From NCBI GenBank assembly GCA_964416195.1, contig CAYQDB010000012.1, positions 1 to 64,000 on the forward strand: a stretch of 64,000 nt of DNA. The letters run 5' to 3'. This DNA is from CAYQDB01 sp964416195 (GTDB lineage Bacteria > Zixibacteria > MSB-5A5 > GN15 > FEB-12). Below, in pieces: positions 34,758 through 43,368 of the stretch; positions within the stretch are counted from its first letter, which is position 1; each line of letters begins with the position of its first letter. Below the pieces are notes generated by a model. That model made no database searches. It worked only from the letters and a program-made list of their open reading frames with translations, and was not told the DNA's origin. Position numbers and translations under genes: made by a program.

Positions 34758-35426
34758 GTGGGTACGATGGTAACTGTGTTGCCAATTCTTATTGCCTATT
34801 TGCTTGGAGGGATTCCTTTCGGTCTTATAGTCAGCCGCATCTTCGGAATCAAGGACATCAGGTCTCACGGATCCGGCAATATTGGCGCTACTAACGTTTG
34901 GCGTGTGATCGGTCCCAAGGCGGCGGTATGGGTTTACCTTGGTGATATCGGAAAGGGAGTCGCCGCGGTTGCTCTGGCAGGCTGCTTCGCGAGACATTTC
35001 GATACAGCGTTTTTGCAGATAGACACATTTCTGGTTATTTGTGCCCTGGCAGCGGTGCTGGGGCATCTATTTCCGGTCTATCTCGGTTTCAAAGGGGGCA
35101 AGGGTGTGAACACCGCTCTTGGCGCAATGATTATGCTATTACCACTTGAATCTTTGGCCGGATTTGTTATATTTATTATTGTAGTGGTGGCCAGCCGCTT
35201 TATATCGCTGGGTTCTATTGTAGGCGTAGTCGGCTTCTTTGTTATTGTAGCTGCAGAAAAGTACCTGATGGCGCGAGATATGGCGGCTATATATGTTTAT
35301 CTGGCGGGTGCGTTGGCGGCGCTGATTGTCATAACCCACCGTCAAAACATATGCCGCCTGGTTTCCGGTACGGAAAATCGCTTCTCCTTGTCGACAAAGT
35401 CTGGGAAGGCAAGGTCTGATGTATGA
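34758..35426 (+). CDS. plsY: Acyl-phosphate:glycerol-3-phosphate acyltransferase PlsY
   Basis: This integral inner-membrane enzyme makes lysophosphatidic acid from acyl-phosphate and glycerol-3-phosphate. The 222-residue protein has the family motifs SHGSGNIGATNVWR (about 35-48), GHLFPVYLGFKGGKGVNT (about 100-117) and several hydrophobic helices. The GTG at 34758 or the ATG at 34767 may start it; GAGGTGA is close to the GTG. It overlaps gpsA by eight bases, and GpsA supplies the glycerol-3-phosphate. Confidence 0.95.
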   Translation: MGTMVTVLPILIAYLLGGIPFGLIVSRIFGIKDIRSHGSGNIGATNVWRVIGPKAAVWVYLGDIGKGVAAVALAGCFARHFDTAFLQIDTFLVICALAAVLGHLFPVYLGFKGGKGVNTALGAMIMLLPLESLAGFVIFIIVVVASRFISLGSIVGVVGFFVIVAAEKYLMARDMAAIYVYLAGALAALIVITHRQNICRLVSGTENRFSLSTKSGKARSDV

Positions 35427-36426
35427 GAAGGTAGCTATACTTGGGGCAGGATCGTGGGGGATGGCGATTGCCGGGCTTCTTTACAAAAAGGGGTTGGCAG
35501 TTACCCTGTGGGAATTCAATCGTCAAGACTACGAGAAACTGCGGGAGTTCCGTGGGCATCCTGACAAGCTCAAGGGATTTCAGCTTCCCGAGGCTGTGGC
35601 GGTTACCAATGACCTTCTGGAAGCCGTCGGTGGCAGCCGGCTCATTGTACTGGCGATTCCTTCGCAGTTCCTCCGCTCTGTGCTGGTGCGGCTGCCGGGG
35701 AAGCTTGATCCAGCAGCGGGGTTAGTTAACCTGGCCAAGGGGATAGAGACAAAAACATTGAAGCGGATGTCGGAAGTCATTGCCGAGGAGCTGCCCTCCT
35801 TGCAAGAACGAACCGTCACCCTGTCGGGGCCTTCGCACGCCGAGGAAGTAGTCGTTGACATGCCGACCGCAGTTGTAGCCGCTGGCTGTGACGATAGATT
35901 TATCACGCAGGTTCAAGAGACATTCAGCAATCGCTTCTTCCGCGTGTACAAAAGCGATGACCTGATCGGCGTCGAGCTGGGCGGATCGCTGAAGAACATT
36001 ATTGCTATCGCGGCTGGCATTGCCGATGGCCTGGGAATGGGGGACAATACCAGAGGGGCTATTATTACGCGTGGGCTGGCTGAAATAACGCGGCTGGGGG
36101 TGGCTCTCGGCGCTCGGGCGGAAACCTTCGCCGGCCTGTCGGGAATAGGTGATCTTGTGACTACCTGCACCTCCCGGCATAGCCGGAACCGTTACGTTGG
36201 GGAGAAAATTGGACAGGGGAAAAGTCTTAGTGACATATTGACAGGGATGCACATGGTTGCAGAAGGAGTGGAGACCACTCGGTCCGGCTATGAGTTGGCC
36301 AGGACACATAATATTGAAATGCCCATAACAGGGGAAGTGTTTTCGGTTCTCTTTGAAGATAAACCTCCGTCGGCAACGGTTGAGGAGCTGATGGGCAGGG
36401 AGTTGAAAGCTGAGATATGGCGGTGA
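35419..36426 (+). CDS. gpsA: Glycerol-3-phosphate dehydrogenase [NAD(P)+]
   Basis: The enzyme reduces dihydroxyacetone phosphate to glycerol-3-phosphate for phospholipid synthesis in the cytoplasm. The 335-residue protein has the Rossmann motif GAGSWG (8-13), the LSGPSHAEEV segment, the catalytic-lysine region ELGGSLKNIIAIAAGI and GDLVTTCTSRHSRNR. The coding region overlaps plsY, so expression is probably coupled. Confidence 0.96.
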   Translation: MYEKVAILGAGSWGMAIAGLLYKKGLAVTLWEFNRQDYEKLREFRGHPDKLKGFQLPEAVAVTNDLLEAVGGSRLIVLAIPSQFLRSVLVRLPGKLDPAAGLVNLAKGIETKTLKRMSEVIAEELPSLQERTVTLSGPSHAEEVVVDMPTAVVAAGCDDRFITQVQETFSNRFFRVYKSDDLIGVELGGSLKNIIAIAAGIADGLGMGDNTRGAIITRGLAEITRLGVALGARAETFAGLSGIGDLVTTCTSRHSRNRYVGEKIGQGKSLSDILTGMHMVAEGVETTRSGYELARTHNIEMPITGEVFSVLFEDKPPSATVEELMGRELKAEIWR

Positions 36427-36432
36427 ACAAGG

Positions 36433-36804
36433 ATGATAAGAGAGGGGATTGAGTTGAGCAAGAGCAGCAACAACGACAAGCTTTACTATTCGATCAGCGA
36501 GGTTTCTCGTATGACAAGCCTGGAGCCGTATGTGCTCAGGTATTGGGAGAAAGAGTTCACAATTCTCAAACCCAAGAAGAACCGGGGTGGCAACCGGACC
36601 TACACTGAAAAAGATATAGAGCTGATCAATCGTATCAAGCATCTCAGAAGCAAAGAGAAACTGACGATTGCCGGAGCGCGAACCAAGCTCATGATGAAGC
36701 GCCCCGGTGAAGCGAAAACAACCATGATCAACTCTGCGCGAACCAGGACACTTATCGGGCGGATAAGAAAGGAAATCGAGGACTTGCTTCGTTTTTTCCC
36801 TTGA
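36433..36804 (+). CDS. MerR-family transcriptional regulator
   Basis: The protein has an N-terminal winged helix of MerR type: YYSISEVSRMTSLEPYVLRYWE, then NRGGNRTYTEKDIELINRI. A short helical C-terminal part lacks a clear metal or ligand-binding Cys set, so the effector is unknown. It has 123 residues from ATG 36433; a TTG at 36454 has the better ribosome binding site (AGAGGGGA) and would give 116. It follows gpsA by six bases. Confidence 0.88.
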   Translation: MIREGIELSKSSNNDKLYYSISEVSRMTSLEPYVLRYWEKEFTILKPKKNRGGNRTYTEKDIELINRIKHLRSKEKLTIAGARTKLMMKRPGEAKTTMINSARTRTLIGRIRKEIEDLLRFFP

Positions 36805-36862
36805 GTTTTGGTCGTTCTTACGTAGATTTGAAGAAACTACCGGCTATGAAGAGACCTTGGGT

Positions 36863-36940
36863 CGGAGCGTGGCGCAGTATGGTTAGCGCACTCGCTTGGG
36901 GTGCGAGAGGTCGGCCGTTCAAATCGGCTCGCTCCGACCA
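36863..36940 (+). tRNA. tRNA-Pro(GGG), CCA encoded
   Basis: Acceptor strands CGGAGCG and CGCTCCG pair; the anticodon stem CTCGC/GCGAG encloses TTGGGGT, giving anticodon GGG; the T-loop is GTTCAAA. The 3' CCA is encoded (36938-36940), unlike the other complete tRNA genes in this window. Confidence 0.95.
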
Positions 36941-37006
36941 TTCGTTTCCCCTACCGTCGGAGCCTGTTTTTATACGGCTGGCGGTCCGTTTTGCTTGTCG
37001 AGTAAT

Positions 37007-37687
37007 ATGTCGGAACTGAATCAGTACACTACTCTCGTGTTGGTGCCTGCTTATAACGCTGCCATATACCTCCCCGAACTCATCGCCAGGATTAAGAAGT
37101 TCGTCAGCGACGAACACTTCCTCATAGTTAACGACGGTTCTACGGATGAAACCGCCACGATTCTAAAAGAGTGCGATATAAACTACATATCGTTTAAGCA
37201 GAACCGCGGCAAGGGAGCAGCCCTTAAAGCCGGTTTTGAGTACACCATGCGACATGGCTACCGTTCAGTGTTAACTATTGATGCTGATCTTCAGCATCTT
37301 CCTGAAGAAATCCCCAGCTTCTTAGCGCTTGACAACGGGGAACGAGTGCTTATCGGCACGCGCGACATCTCGTTGAAACGCATGCCCTTTCTCCGATGGC
37401 TGACAAACAACCTGACTTCTCTCATCATATCAGTATTCTCAAGTCAGCGGATCAGGGACAGCCAGTCGGGATACAGATTGATTCCGACAAGTGTCCTGAA
37501 GGCGATTTGTCTGAAAAGTGTGAACTACGATTTTGAATCGGAATTGCTTTTCAAGGCCGGGGCGCTCGGTTGCGCTATTATCGAGGTCCCGATTTCGACA
37601 GTCTATGAAGGTTCTCATTCCTACATCAACCCTCTGAGTGATACGCTCCGCTTCATCAGGCAGATATTCGGTCGGGTATGCGCCTGA
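37007..37687 (+). CDS. Glycosyltransferase family 2 (dolichyl-phosphate mannosyltransferase-like)
   Basis: The 226-residue protein has a GT-A fold with LVPAYN near the N-terminus, NDGSTDET, the DADLQH metal-binding motif and QSGYRL. It transfers a sugar from a nucleotide donor, perhaps to a polyprenyl carrier. The substrate cannot be told, and no C-terminal transmembrane helices are seen. The ATG at 37007 gives the family start; the open frame reaching further upstream crosses the tRNA-Pro gene. Confidence 0.9.
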   Translation: MSELNQYTTLVLVPAYNAAIYLPELIARIKKFVSDEHFLIVNDGSTDETATILKECDINYISFKQNRGKGAALKAGFEYTMRHGYRSVLTIDADLQHLPEEIPSFLALDNGERVLIGTRDISLKRMPFLRWLTNNLTSLIISVFSSQRIRDSQSGYRLIPTSVLKAICLKSVNYDFESELLFKAGALGCAIIEVPISTVYEGSHSYINPLSDTLRFIRQIFGRVCA

Positions 37688-37798
37688 AGGGGTGTTCTAT
37701 TACGAGAGAAGTACGTCAAAAGCCCCTGCACGATGGCCTTTCCAGTTGAGTTACTTACCGGCTCGAAAAGAAAATCCCCGAAACGGAAGATTTTGCGC

Positions 37799-37826
37799 TT
37801 GACAATCGTGGAGGGTAAGATATGAT
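37799..37826 (+). promoter_or_regulatory. Predicted promoter for the Mrr-like endonuclease gene
   Basis: TTGACA (37799-37804) and TATGAT (37821-37826) are spaced by 16 bases. The leader of about 120 bases contains an inverted repeat GGCCGC...GCGGCC (about 37850-37890) that could fold in the mRNA. This is a motif match only. Confidence 0.55.
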
Positions 37827-37950
37827 AAGTTTTGGATTGGTGATAAGAGGCCGCTACTTGCCTAGGTGCCTTATACTGCAGTTTCGCGGCCCAAGGATGT
37901 TATGAGGAAACCATACAAAGGTTAGGCATCAGGCGATTAAGGAGGACAAC

Positions 37951-38787
37951 ATGACACAGGCAATCCATCAGGACAAATCCACAGTGGATGCGGCCCCTGG
38001 TAATGAGCAATTGTCATTCTGTGACGCGGCCGAACGTATCATTAGGCGTGAAGGCAAACCGATGAGCCACCGGGAACTCGCTCAAAAGGCGGTTACCGAG
38101 GGACTGATTCAAACTGAATCAGAGACGCCCGAGATTTCCATGCACGTCTCTATACGCAGCGAGATGAAACGTCGAAATCAGCGCGGTGAACCTCAGCGGT
38201 TTTCCTTTCTCGGCAACGGAATGTTCACGCTCCTTGACCTGATCAGTGGCCCACCCACCAAGAAGACCAAGACCGCAGTCGAGCAAGTGCGCGAATCTCT
38301 GAGAGAAGCTTGTGACGACCTCTACAAGAAGCTAATAACTGGAAACCATGGCAGCGACTTCGAGACAATGATCGCTGACCTCCTTGTCTCGATGGGGTAC
38401 CAGAGTGTCGAAGTCATCGGTGGAAAGGATGATCAAGGAGTAGACATCCTCTGCGAAAAGCAAGATGGGATAACAAGGATACGTGTGGCCATCCAATGCA
38501 AGTGTAGGTCGTTGACCAACAAGATCGGACCGAAGGATATTAGCACCCTCCGCGACAACCTCTCGACCTATCAATGTCAGCAAGGAATCCTAATCACAAC
38601 CAGTCAGTTGAACGAAATCGCAAAGGCGAAGGGGAAAGAAGCGGGGAAAGAGCCAATACACTACATTGAGCATGATGAGATACTCGACCTACTCGCAGCG
38701 CACGGGATTGGTATCCGCAGCGAGGCAATCAAGTATTACCAGATCGATGTTTCGCAATACGACTTCTTGAAACCAGTTACCTCATAG
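37951..38787 (+). CDS. HARE-HTH and Mrr-type restriction endonuclease
   Basis: Residues about 24-95 match the HARE-HTH winged helix (AAERIIRREGKPMSHRELAQ, FSFLGNGMFTLL). Residues about 130-240 match the Mrr-type PD-(D/E)xK nuclease domain: GSDFETMIADLLVSMGY, the DQGVDI Asp and the AIQCK Gln-x-Lys motif, then GILITTSQL. Mrr-type enzymes cleave modified DNA. No methyltransferase is adjacent, which fits a modification-dependent nuclease. The ATG follows AAGGAGGA. It lies between a glycosyltransferase and surE, away from other defence genes. Confidence 0.88.
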   Translation: MTQAIHQDKSTVDAAPGNEQLSFCDAAERIIRREGKPMSHRELAQKAVTEGLIQTESETPEISMHVSIRSEMKRRNQRGEPQRFSFLGNGMFTLLDLISGPPTKKTKTAVEQVRESLREACDDLYKKLITGNHGSDFETMIADLLVSMGYQSVEVIGGKDDQGVDILCEKQDGITRIRVAIQCKCRSLTNKIGPKDISTLRDNLSTYQCQQGILITTSQLNEIAKAKGKEAGKEPIHYIEHDEILDLLAAHGIGIRSEAIKYYQIDVSQYDFLKPVTS

Positions 38788-38872
38788 CTTGCTATGGGTA
38801 GTCTCGAATAAGGTAGATTGTTCTCGTAATCTTGACGCCATGCACAGCAAGCTGTGCGGCACCGAGAACGGG

Positions 38873-38892
38873 CAGATGTGGACATCTGCCGA
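38873..38892. repeat. Short inverted repeat downstream of the Mrr-like gene
   Basis: GGCAGATGTGGACATCTGCC is a near-perfect 20-base palindrome in the gap before surE. A diverged version, GGCAGAATTGGACATCCGCC, lies near 56983. It could be a small repeat family or a terminator stem. Confidence 0.45.
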
Positions 38893-38971
38893 TCACAATA
38901 ATCCGCCGGCCACAGAACATCGGCCCCTACACCGGGGGATTGAGTAGTCATGGTGATGTCAGGGACGAAGA

Positions 38972-39745
38972 TTGAGGTATCAGGTGCATAGGAAGAAGCG
39001 TCTACTGCTGACCAATGATGATGGCTATCTCTCTGATGGTATCAATATCCTGTTCAAGGCGCTGCAGAAAACGGCGGATGTGTTCATCGTGGCTCCCGAC
39101 CGTGAGCAGTCTGCCAGTTCACATTCGCTTACATTGAAACGACCTCTTCGGGTGCATAAGCTGGGCTCGCGTCGATATGCTATTGATGGTACCCCAACTG
39201 ACTGCGTTATGCTGGCGGTCCATCTCTTTTTCAAGCGCAGGAAACCGGATATGATCATCTCTGGAATCAACCATGGGGCGAACATGGGAGAGGATGTTAC
39301 CTACTCCGGCACAGTGGCGGCGGCCATTGAAGGGTCGATTCTGGGGATCCCGTCAATATCAGTTTCGATGGCAAACTGGGAGCCGGGAACGCCGATGGTG
39401 CGGGCTGCCAGGTTCGTCGTCAAGCTGGTCGAATTCTACCATAAGCTCAATCTCGATCCAAGTACTTTCTTGAACGTCAATCTCCCTCGTGATTATGGCC
39501 AGCCCTACCGAAAGTATGAGTTCACCGGATTAGGGGCTCGTTTGTACAAAGATTACGTTATTCATAAAACTGATCCGAGAGGCAAAGCCTACTACTGGAT
39601 AGGCGGCCACGCCACATGGAAGACGACCAGGGGCTCCGACTTTGAGGCAGTGCAGCGTCGAGCTGTCTCTATTACTCCTTTGAAATTGAAATTCACTGAC
39701 GGAGACTCCCTTCGGCGGTTGCAAGGTCTCAAGTTGAGGCTGTGA
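38972..39745 (+). CDS. surE: 5'/3'-nucleotidase SurE
   Basis: SurE is a metal-dependent nucleoside monophosphate phosphatase active in stationary phase. The 257-residue protein has the metal-binding LTNDDG, SASSHSLTL, DGTPTDCV and the signature SGINHGANMGEDVTYSGTV. The TTG at 38972 (AGGGA upstream) or the GTG at 38984 (GAGGT upstream) could each be the start; both are well spaced. Confidence 0.94.
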   Translation: MRYQVHRKKRLLLTNDDGYLSDGINILFKALQKTADVFIVAPDREQSASSHSLTLKRPLRVHKLGSRRYAIDGTPTDCVMLAVHLFFKRRKPDMIISGINHGANMGEDVTYSGTVAAAIEGSILGIPSISVSMANWEPGTPMVRAARFVVKLVEFYHKLNLDPSTFLNVNLPRDYGQPYRKYEFTGLGARLYKDYVIHKTDPRGKAYYWIGGHATWKTTRGSDFEAVQRRAVSITPLKLKFTDGDSLRRLQGLKLRL

Positions 39746-39862
39746 GGTCTGGTGGCACCCCGGTTGAGATTGCGCCATCTCGACAGGGACAGATTGTGAA
39801 GATAAAAACATTGACAATGGCTGAATAGGTAGTATCATGGAAATTCATGAAGCCATAAGAGT

Positions 39863-39936
39863 CGGGGCGTAGCGCAGTATGGTAGCGCACTTGGTTCGGG
39901 ACTAAGGAGTCGCTGGTTCAAATCCAGTCGCCCCGA
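39863..39936 (+). tRNA. tRNA-Pro(CGG)
   Basis: Acceptor strands CGGGGCG and CGCCCCG pair; the anticodon stem CTTGG/CTAAG (with one G-U pair) encloses TTCGGGA, giving anticodon CGG; the T-loop is GTTCAAA. It closely resembles tRNA-Pro(GGG) 3 kb upstream in its D-arm (GCGCAGTATGGT). CCA is not encoded. Confidence 0.95.
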
Positions 39937-40039
39937 TTTTTCCTATAGTGGCTGAATACAGTGTCCTATAATAATAGGGGAGACTGAAACTGCATGTGAT
40001 GTTCTTTCCTGAAGTGGTTTATTGAGAGAGGATGGGTCA

Positions 40040-40513
40040 ATGGCTGACAATAGAAAAGTGATGATCGCTGTTGTCGGGGCCGGTAAGTGTTCAAAGAAGC
40101 TGCGCGATATGGCGTTTGAGGTTGGCAAGTATGTGGCGGAGCACAACGGTGTTGTGATCTGTGGCGGCTTAGGGGGAATTATGGAGGGGGCTGCCAAAGG
40201 AGCCAAAGAGGCCGGCGGTGTTACAATCGGGATTCTGCCGTCTGAAAACAAAGAAGACGCCAATGAGTATATTGATTATGTTATCCCTACCGGTTTCGGC
40301 GAGGCTCGCAACATCATGGTTGTCAGGGCGGCTGATGCGGTTGTTGCTTTTCCGGGGAAATATGGCACATTATCGGAAATGGCTTTTGCTCTCCATTCCA
40401 AGAAACCGGTGGTTTCCATCAATGCCTGGAAGCTCGGCGACGAAATTGAGCAGGTCGACAATCCCATTGATGCCGCCAGACGGGCTATGGAGCTGGCCGA
40501 GAAAGGGAAGTGA
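40040..40513 (+). CDS. TIGR00725/LOG-like Rossmann nucleotide-binding protein
   Basis: The 157-residue protein has VVGAGKCSKK at the N-terminus, VICGGLGGIMEGAAKGAKEAG and AVVAFPGKYGTLSEMAFAL. This is the pattern of the SLOG/lysine-decarboxylase-like superfamily. Relatives hydrolyse nucleotide monophosphates or bind nucleotides; the substrate here is unknown. The ATG at 40040 is preceded by GAGAGGAT. It overlaps the acylphosphatase start by four bases. Confidence 0.88.
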   Translation: MADNRKVMIAVVGAGKCSKKLRDMAFEVGKYVAEHNGVVICGGLGGIMEGAAKGAKEAGGVTIGILPSENKEDANEYIDYVIPTGFGEARNIMVVRAADAVVAFPGKYGTLSEMAFALHSKKPVVSINAWKLGDEIEQVDNPIDAARRAMELAEKGK

Positions 40514-40788
40514 GTTCGGTCGGTGTTCAACTGAGAATCCAGGGTTTAGTCCAGAGGGTGGGGTACCGCTATTACTGCTATCGGGCGGCAAGGAGTCTTG
40601 GGCTGAACGGTTGGGTCAAGAATAGTCCTGACGGCTCTGTCTCCGTTGTGGCTGAAGGTGACCGGAGTCTTCTGGAAGAATTCATCAAGGAGTTGAAAGC
40701 TGGCCCGTTCAATGCGTCGGTAACCGCCATTGATATTACCTGGACCGACTACACGGGGCATTATACCAAATTCGATATCTCAATGTAA
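40510..40788 (+). CDS. acyP: Acylphosphatase
   Basis: The enzyme hydrolyses the carboxyl-phosphate bond of acyl phosphates. The 92-residue protein has the active-site VQRVGYRYY (the catalytic Arg) and GWVKNSPDGSV (the catalytic Asn), at normal length. The start is GTG overlapping the gene upstream. Confidence 0.93.
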   Translation: MSSVGVQLRIQGLVQRVGYRYYCYRAARSLGLNGWVKNSPDGSVSVVAEGDRSLLEEFIKELKAGPFNASVTAIDITWTDYTGHYTKFDISM

Positions 40789-40807
40789 GCTCCTAATACT
40801 ACAGCTT

Positions 40808-41332
40808 ATGAACAAACTGAAAGAGTACATTCGAACAGTACCAGATTTCCCCAAGCCGGGGGTCAAATTCTATGATATTACCACGCTGATCCAACACCCC
40901 GCTGGTTTTCGTATGGCTCTTGAGCAAATGGAGCAGTATGTCCGTTCGAGAAAGCCGCAGAAGATTGTCGGTATTGAGTCACGAGGCTTTGTCTTTGCCG
41001 CGGCTCTCGCGGACCGGTTGCATGTTGGCCTGGCGGTGGCTCGCAAGCCGGGTAAGCTGCCTTACAAAACCGTATCCGAGGAGTATGACCTGGAATACGG
41101 CACCGACAGGGTGGAGTTGCATGAAGATGCGATCACCCCGGGAGAGCGGACAGTGGTAGTGGACGATCTTATCGCCACCGGCGGCACCCTTCAGGCGACA
41201 TGTCGTTTGGTTGAGCAGCTCGGGGGTGAGGTCGTGGGAATCTCTTCAGTTATCGATCTTTCCTTTCTGCCCTGGCGCGAGAAACTGAAAAAGTACGACA
41301 TCAACTACCTCATTTCCTACGATTCCCAATAG
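40808..41332 (+). CDS. apt: Adenine phosphoribosyltransferase
   Basis: The enzyme salvages adenine to AMP using PRPP. The 174-residue protein has the type I phosphoribosyltransferase motif VVVDDLIATGGT, with PDFPKPGVKFYDITTL at the start and GIESRGFVFAAALA for adenine binding. The ATG at 40808 matches the family start; there is no strong ribosome binding site. Confidence 0.95.
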   Translation: MNKLKEYIRTVPDFPKPGVKFYDITTLIQHPAGFRMALEQMEQYVRSRKPQKIVGIESRGFVFAAALADRLHVGLAVARKPGKLPYKTVSEEYDLEYGTDRVELHEDAITPGERTVVVDDLIATGGTLQATCRLVEQLGGEVVGISSVIDLSFLPWREKLKKYDINYLISYDSQ

Positions 41333-41423
41333 ACAAGTCGATCCCGTAAGCAGCCTGCCCAACTTCACGGTTGACAGTCTCTGGCCGATTCGCTTCTTTA
41401 TACTTGATTACTCTGCAAGTGAT

Positions 41424-41497
41424 GCCCCCGTAGCTCAGTCGGATAGAGCAGCGGTTTCCTAAACCGCGGGCCGCAGGTTCGATTCCTGCCGGGGGTA
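41424..41497 (+). tRNA. tRNA-Arg(CCT), probable integration target
   Basis: Acceptor strands GCCCCCG and CGGGGGT pair (a G-U first pair); the anticodon stem GCGGT/ACCGC encloses TTCCTAA, giving anticodon CCT; the T-loop is GTTCGAT. The last 13 bases (41485-41497) recur at 51279-51291. A serine recombinase gene ends within the antisense strand of its 3' half. This is the classic arrangement of an element integrated into a tRNA gene. Confidence 0.96.
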
Positions 41498-42484
41498 CTT
41501 TCTTTTTATTTTGACCCCTTCGGCTATCAAATCGAAGGGTTTCTTGTATGTGGGACAAAGAGTTAGACCGCTTAGGGTGCAGTTCGAAAGTACGCTGTTG
41601 AGAAGCTTGCGCTTTTCTGAGAGTTCCTGTCCAACGTAAAGTGAATAAGCATGTTGAGCGAGTTCTAAGATTTTTGTGCCTCGGTCAACATAGTTACGAT
41701 CTGCCTGCTCGAACCTATTTATCTGCGCCCTGACCTCATCCTGTTCCGCCCGCCATTTCGTTGACACCTCAGCCCAATAGCGCTTGTCGATGATCCCATC
41801 AAGCCTGTCCTCGTATGATTTATCCAGCCTGACTTGGAGGTCTTCGTAACGGCGCTTTAATCTCCTCACTTCTGATTCGCGGAATTCTCGCTCATCGGTG
41901 TAGCTGCTTTTCAACGCTTCGACGATCCAGTCCGCAACCTCACGGTCAATCTGTATTGCATGTAGAATTTCGGCGAGCTTCTCGTCCAACACTTCTTCAC
42001 GCACATATGGCTGGCCACACTTTCCTTTTCCGCCGGTACAGTGGTAATAGACGTATTTGCCTTTCTTTATCTCTGCCGTGATCTGGCAACCGCAGTATCC
42101 ACACTTGAGCAGACCAGTGAAGGCGAATTGTCGCTTCCGGGCTTTAGTCTTACCGTCCCTGCGTAGAACCTGTCGAACCTTCTCAAACAGCTCTCGTGAA
42201 ATCAGCGTCTCATGGTTACCTTGATACTGATTGCCGTTCCAGATGAACTCGCCATAGTAGAAAGGATTCTTTAGGATAGATTCAACCATGCCCTTGGACA
42301 GTCTCTTTCCGGTTCGGCTCCTTAAGCCTCTCAAATAGATTTTGTCCCTGAGTTGAGCTAAGGAATAGTCGCCCGTTGCATACATCTCAAACATCTGCCG
42401 TATGTACGATGCCTTTTCTAGGTCCAATTCAACTAAGCGTGTCGTCTTGTTGTTCACGTAACCGAGAGGTGCTTGATGCGGCAC
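41459..42484 (-). pseudogene. Large serine recombinase, N-terminal catalytic domain missing
   Basis: The 341-codon frame begins inside the Recombinase domain (QAPLGYV, the usual G-x-AP-x-GY position). It continues through the zinc ribbon (CGYCGC, then YHC and KCGQP) and the long coiled coil (about residues 190-290). The roughly 150-residue resolvase domain with the catalytic Ser is absent, so it cannot be active as encoded. Its last 13 codons lie antisense to tRNA-Arg, as expected for a phage- or island-type integrase whose attachment site overlaps its 3' end. Its truncated start meets the truncated hsdR. Confidence 0.9.
41485..41497 (+). repeat. Putative attL core in tRNA-Arg
   Basis: CCTGCCGGGGGTA ends exactly at the discriminator base of tRNA-Arg and is repeated directly at 51279-51291. 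Confidence 0.55.
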
Positions 42485-43119
42485 TAAAGCAGTTGGTGTC
42501 GAAATCGGTATCGTCAGACGAGGTGATTGATATATTCAAAGTAGCTGGTCTTAACCGACCTGACATATCAATCTTGTCCGATGAATTCTTGGATGAGATT
42601 AGAAACATGCCTCAGAAGAATCTTGAAGCTGAAATGCTACGGTACCTCCTGAATGATGAAATCAAGGCTCTTTCCCGACGGAACCTTATTCAGTCGAAGT
42701 CCTTCTCTGAGCGGTTAGAAGAAACAGTGTTGAAATACCAGAACCGCACAATCGAGGCTGCGGAAGTGATCGCAGAACTGGTTCATCTGGCCAAGCAGTT
42801 CAGAGAGGCTATGGCTCGTGGAGAAAAGCTGGACCTGATGGACGATGAGATCGCATTCTACGATGCGCTCGGCACTAACGACTCAGCGGTCAGGGAACTG
42901 GGTGACGAAACACTTAAAGCGATAGCCCGGGAGCTGGTGGAGAAGGTGAGGAATAGTGTCACAATAGACTGGACACTTCGTGAGAGTGCCAGAGCCAAAC
43001 TCCGCGTCATGGTTAAGCGGATTCTCCGCAAGTACAATTACCCACCTGATAAACAGGAAAAAGCAACAACGACAGTTCTATCACAGACAGAGGTGTTGTG
43101 CAAGGAGTGGGTGGCGTGA
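42466..43119 (+). pseudogene. hsdR: Type I restriction enzyme HsdR, C-terminal fragment
   Basis: From about 42481 the frame reads as the HsdR C-terminal region: EVIDIFKVAGLNRPDISILSD, then DEIRNMPQKNLEAEML, NDEIKALSRRN and the final EKVRNSVTIDWTLRESARAK block. Only about 210 residues of a roughly 1000-residue subunit remain; the nuclease and helicase domains are gone. No hsdM or hsdS is nearby. The 5' break coincides with the break of the serine recombinase on the other strand, so a single deletion or rearrangement could have produced both. Confidence 0.88.
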
Positions 43120-43368
43120 TCAGTAAGGTGGCTGAAATGAGGGGATTACATGGAATAGTGTCCGACAACATGGACACAAGGTCGGGAAGCAGACAAGCGA
43201 ACATTTCACACGAGGTGGAAAGGTCAACCCGTGAGTCCCGACTTTCACTACTTTTCTGTCCTCCCGTTACCTGAAGGCATTCGGGTCCGGTGGCCGACTC
43301 AAGCTCAGGAGCCGTACAATATTGTGCCGGGAAGCCTAAGGGCTCTGGAAATACATCCGATAAAATAA

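Noticed and set aside
41459..41498. Last residues of the recombinase frame as real protein sequence
   Set aside because: These codons are the antisense of tRNA-Arg. The ending is the kind of peptide produced when a tRNA gene is translated, so no functional meaning is given to it.
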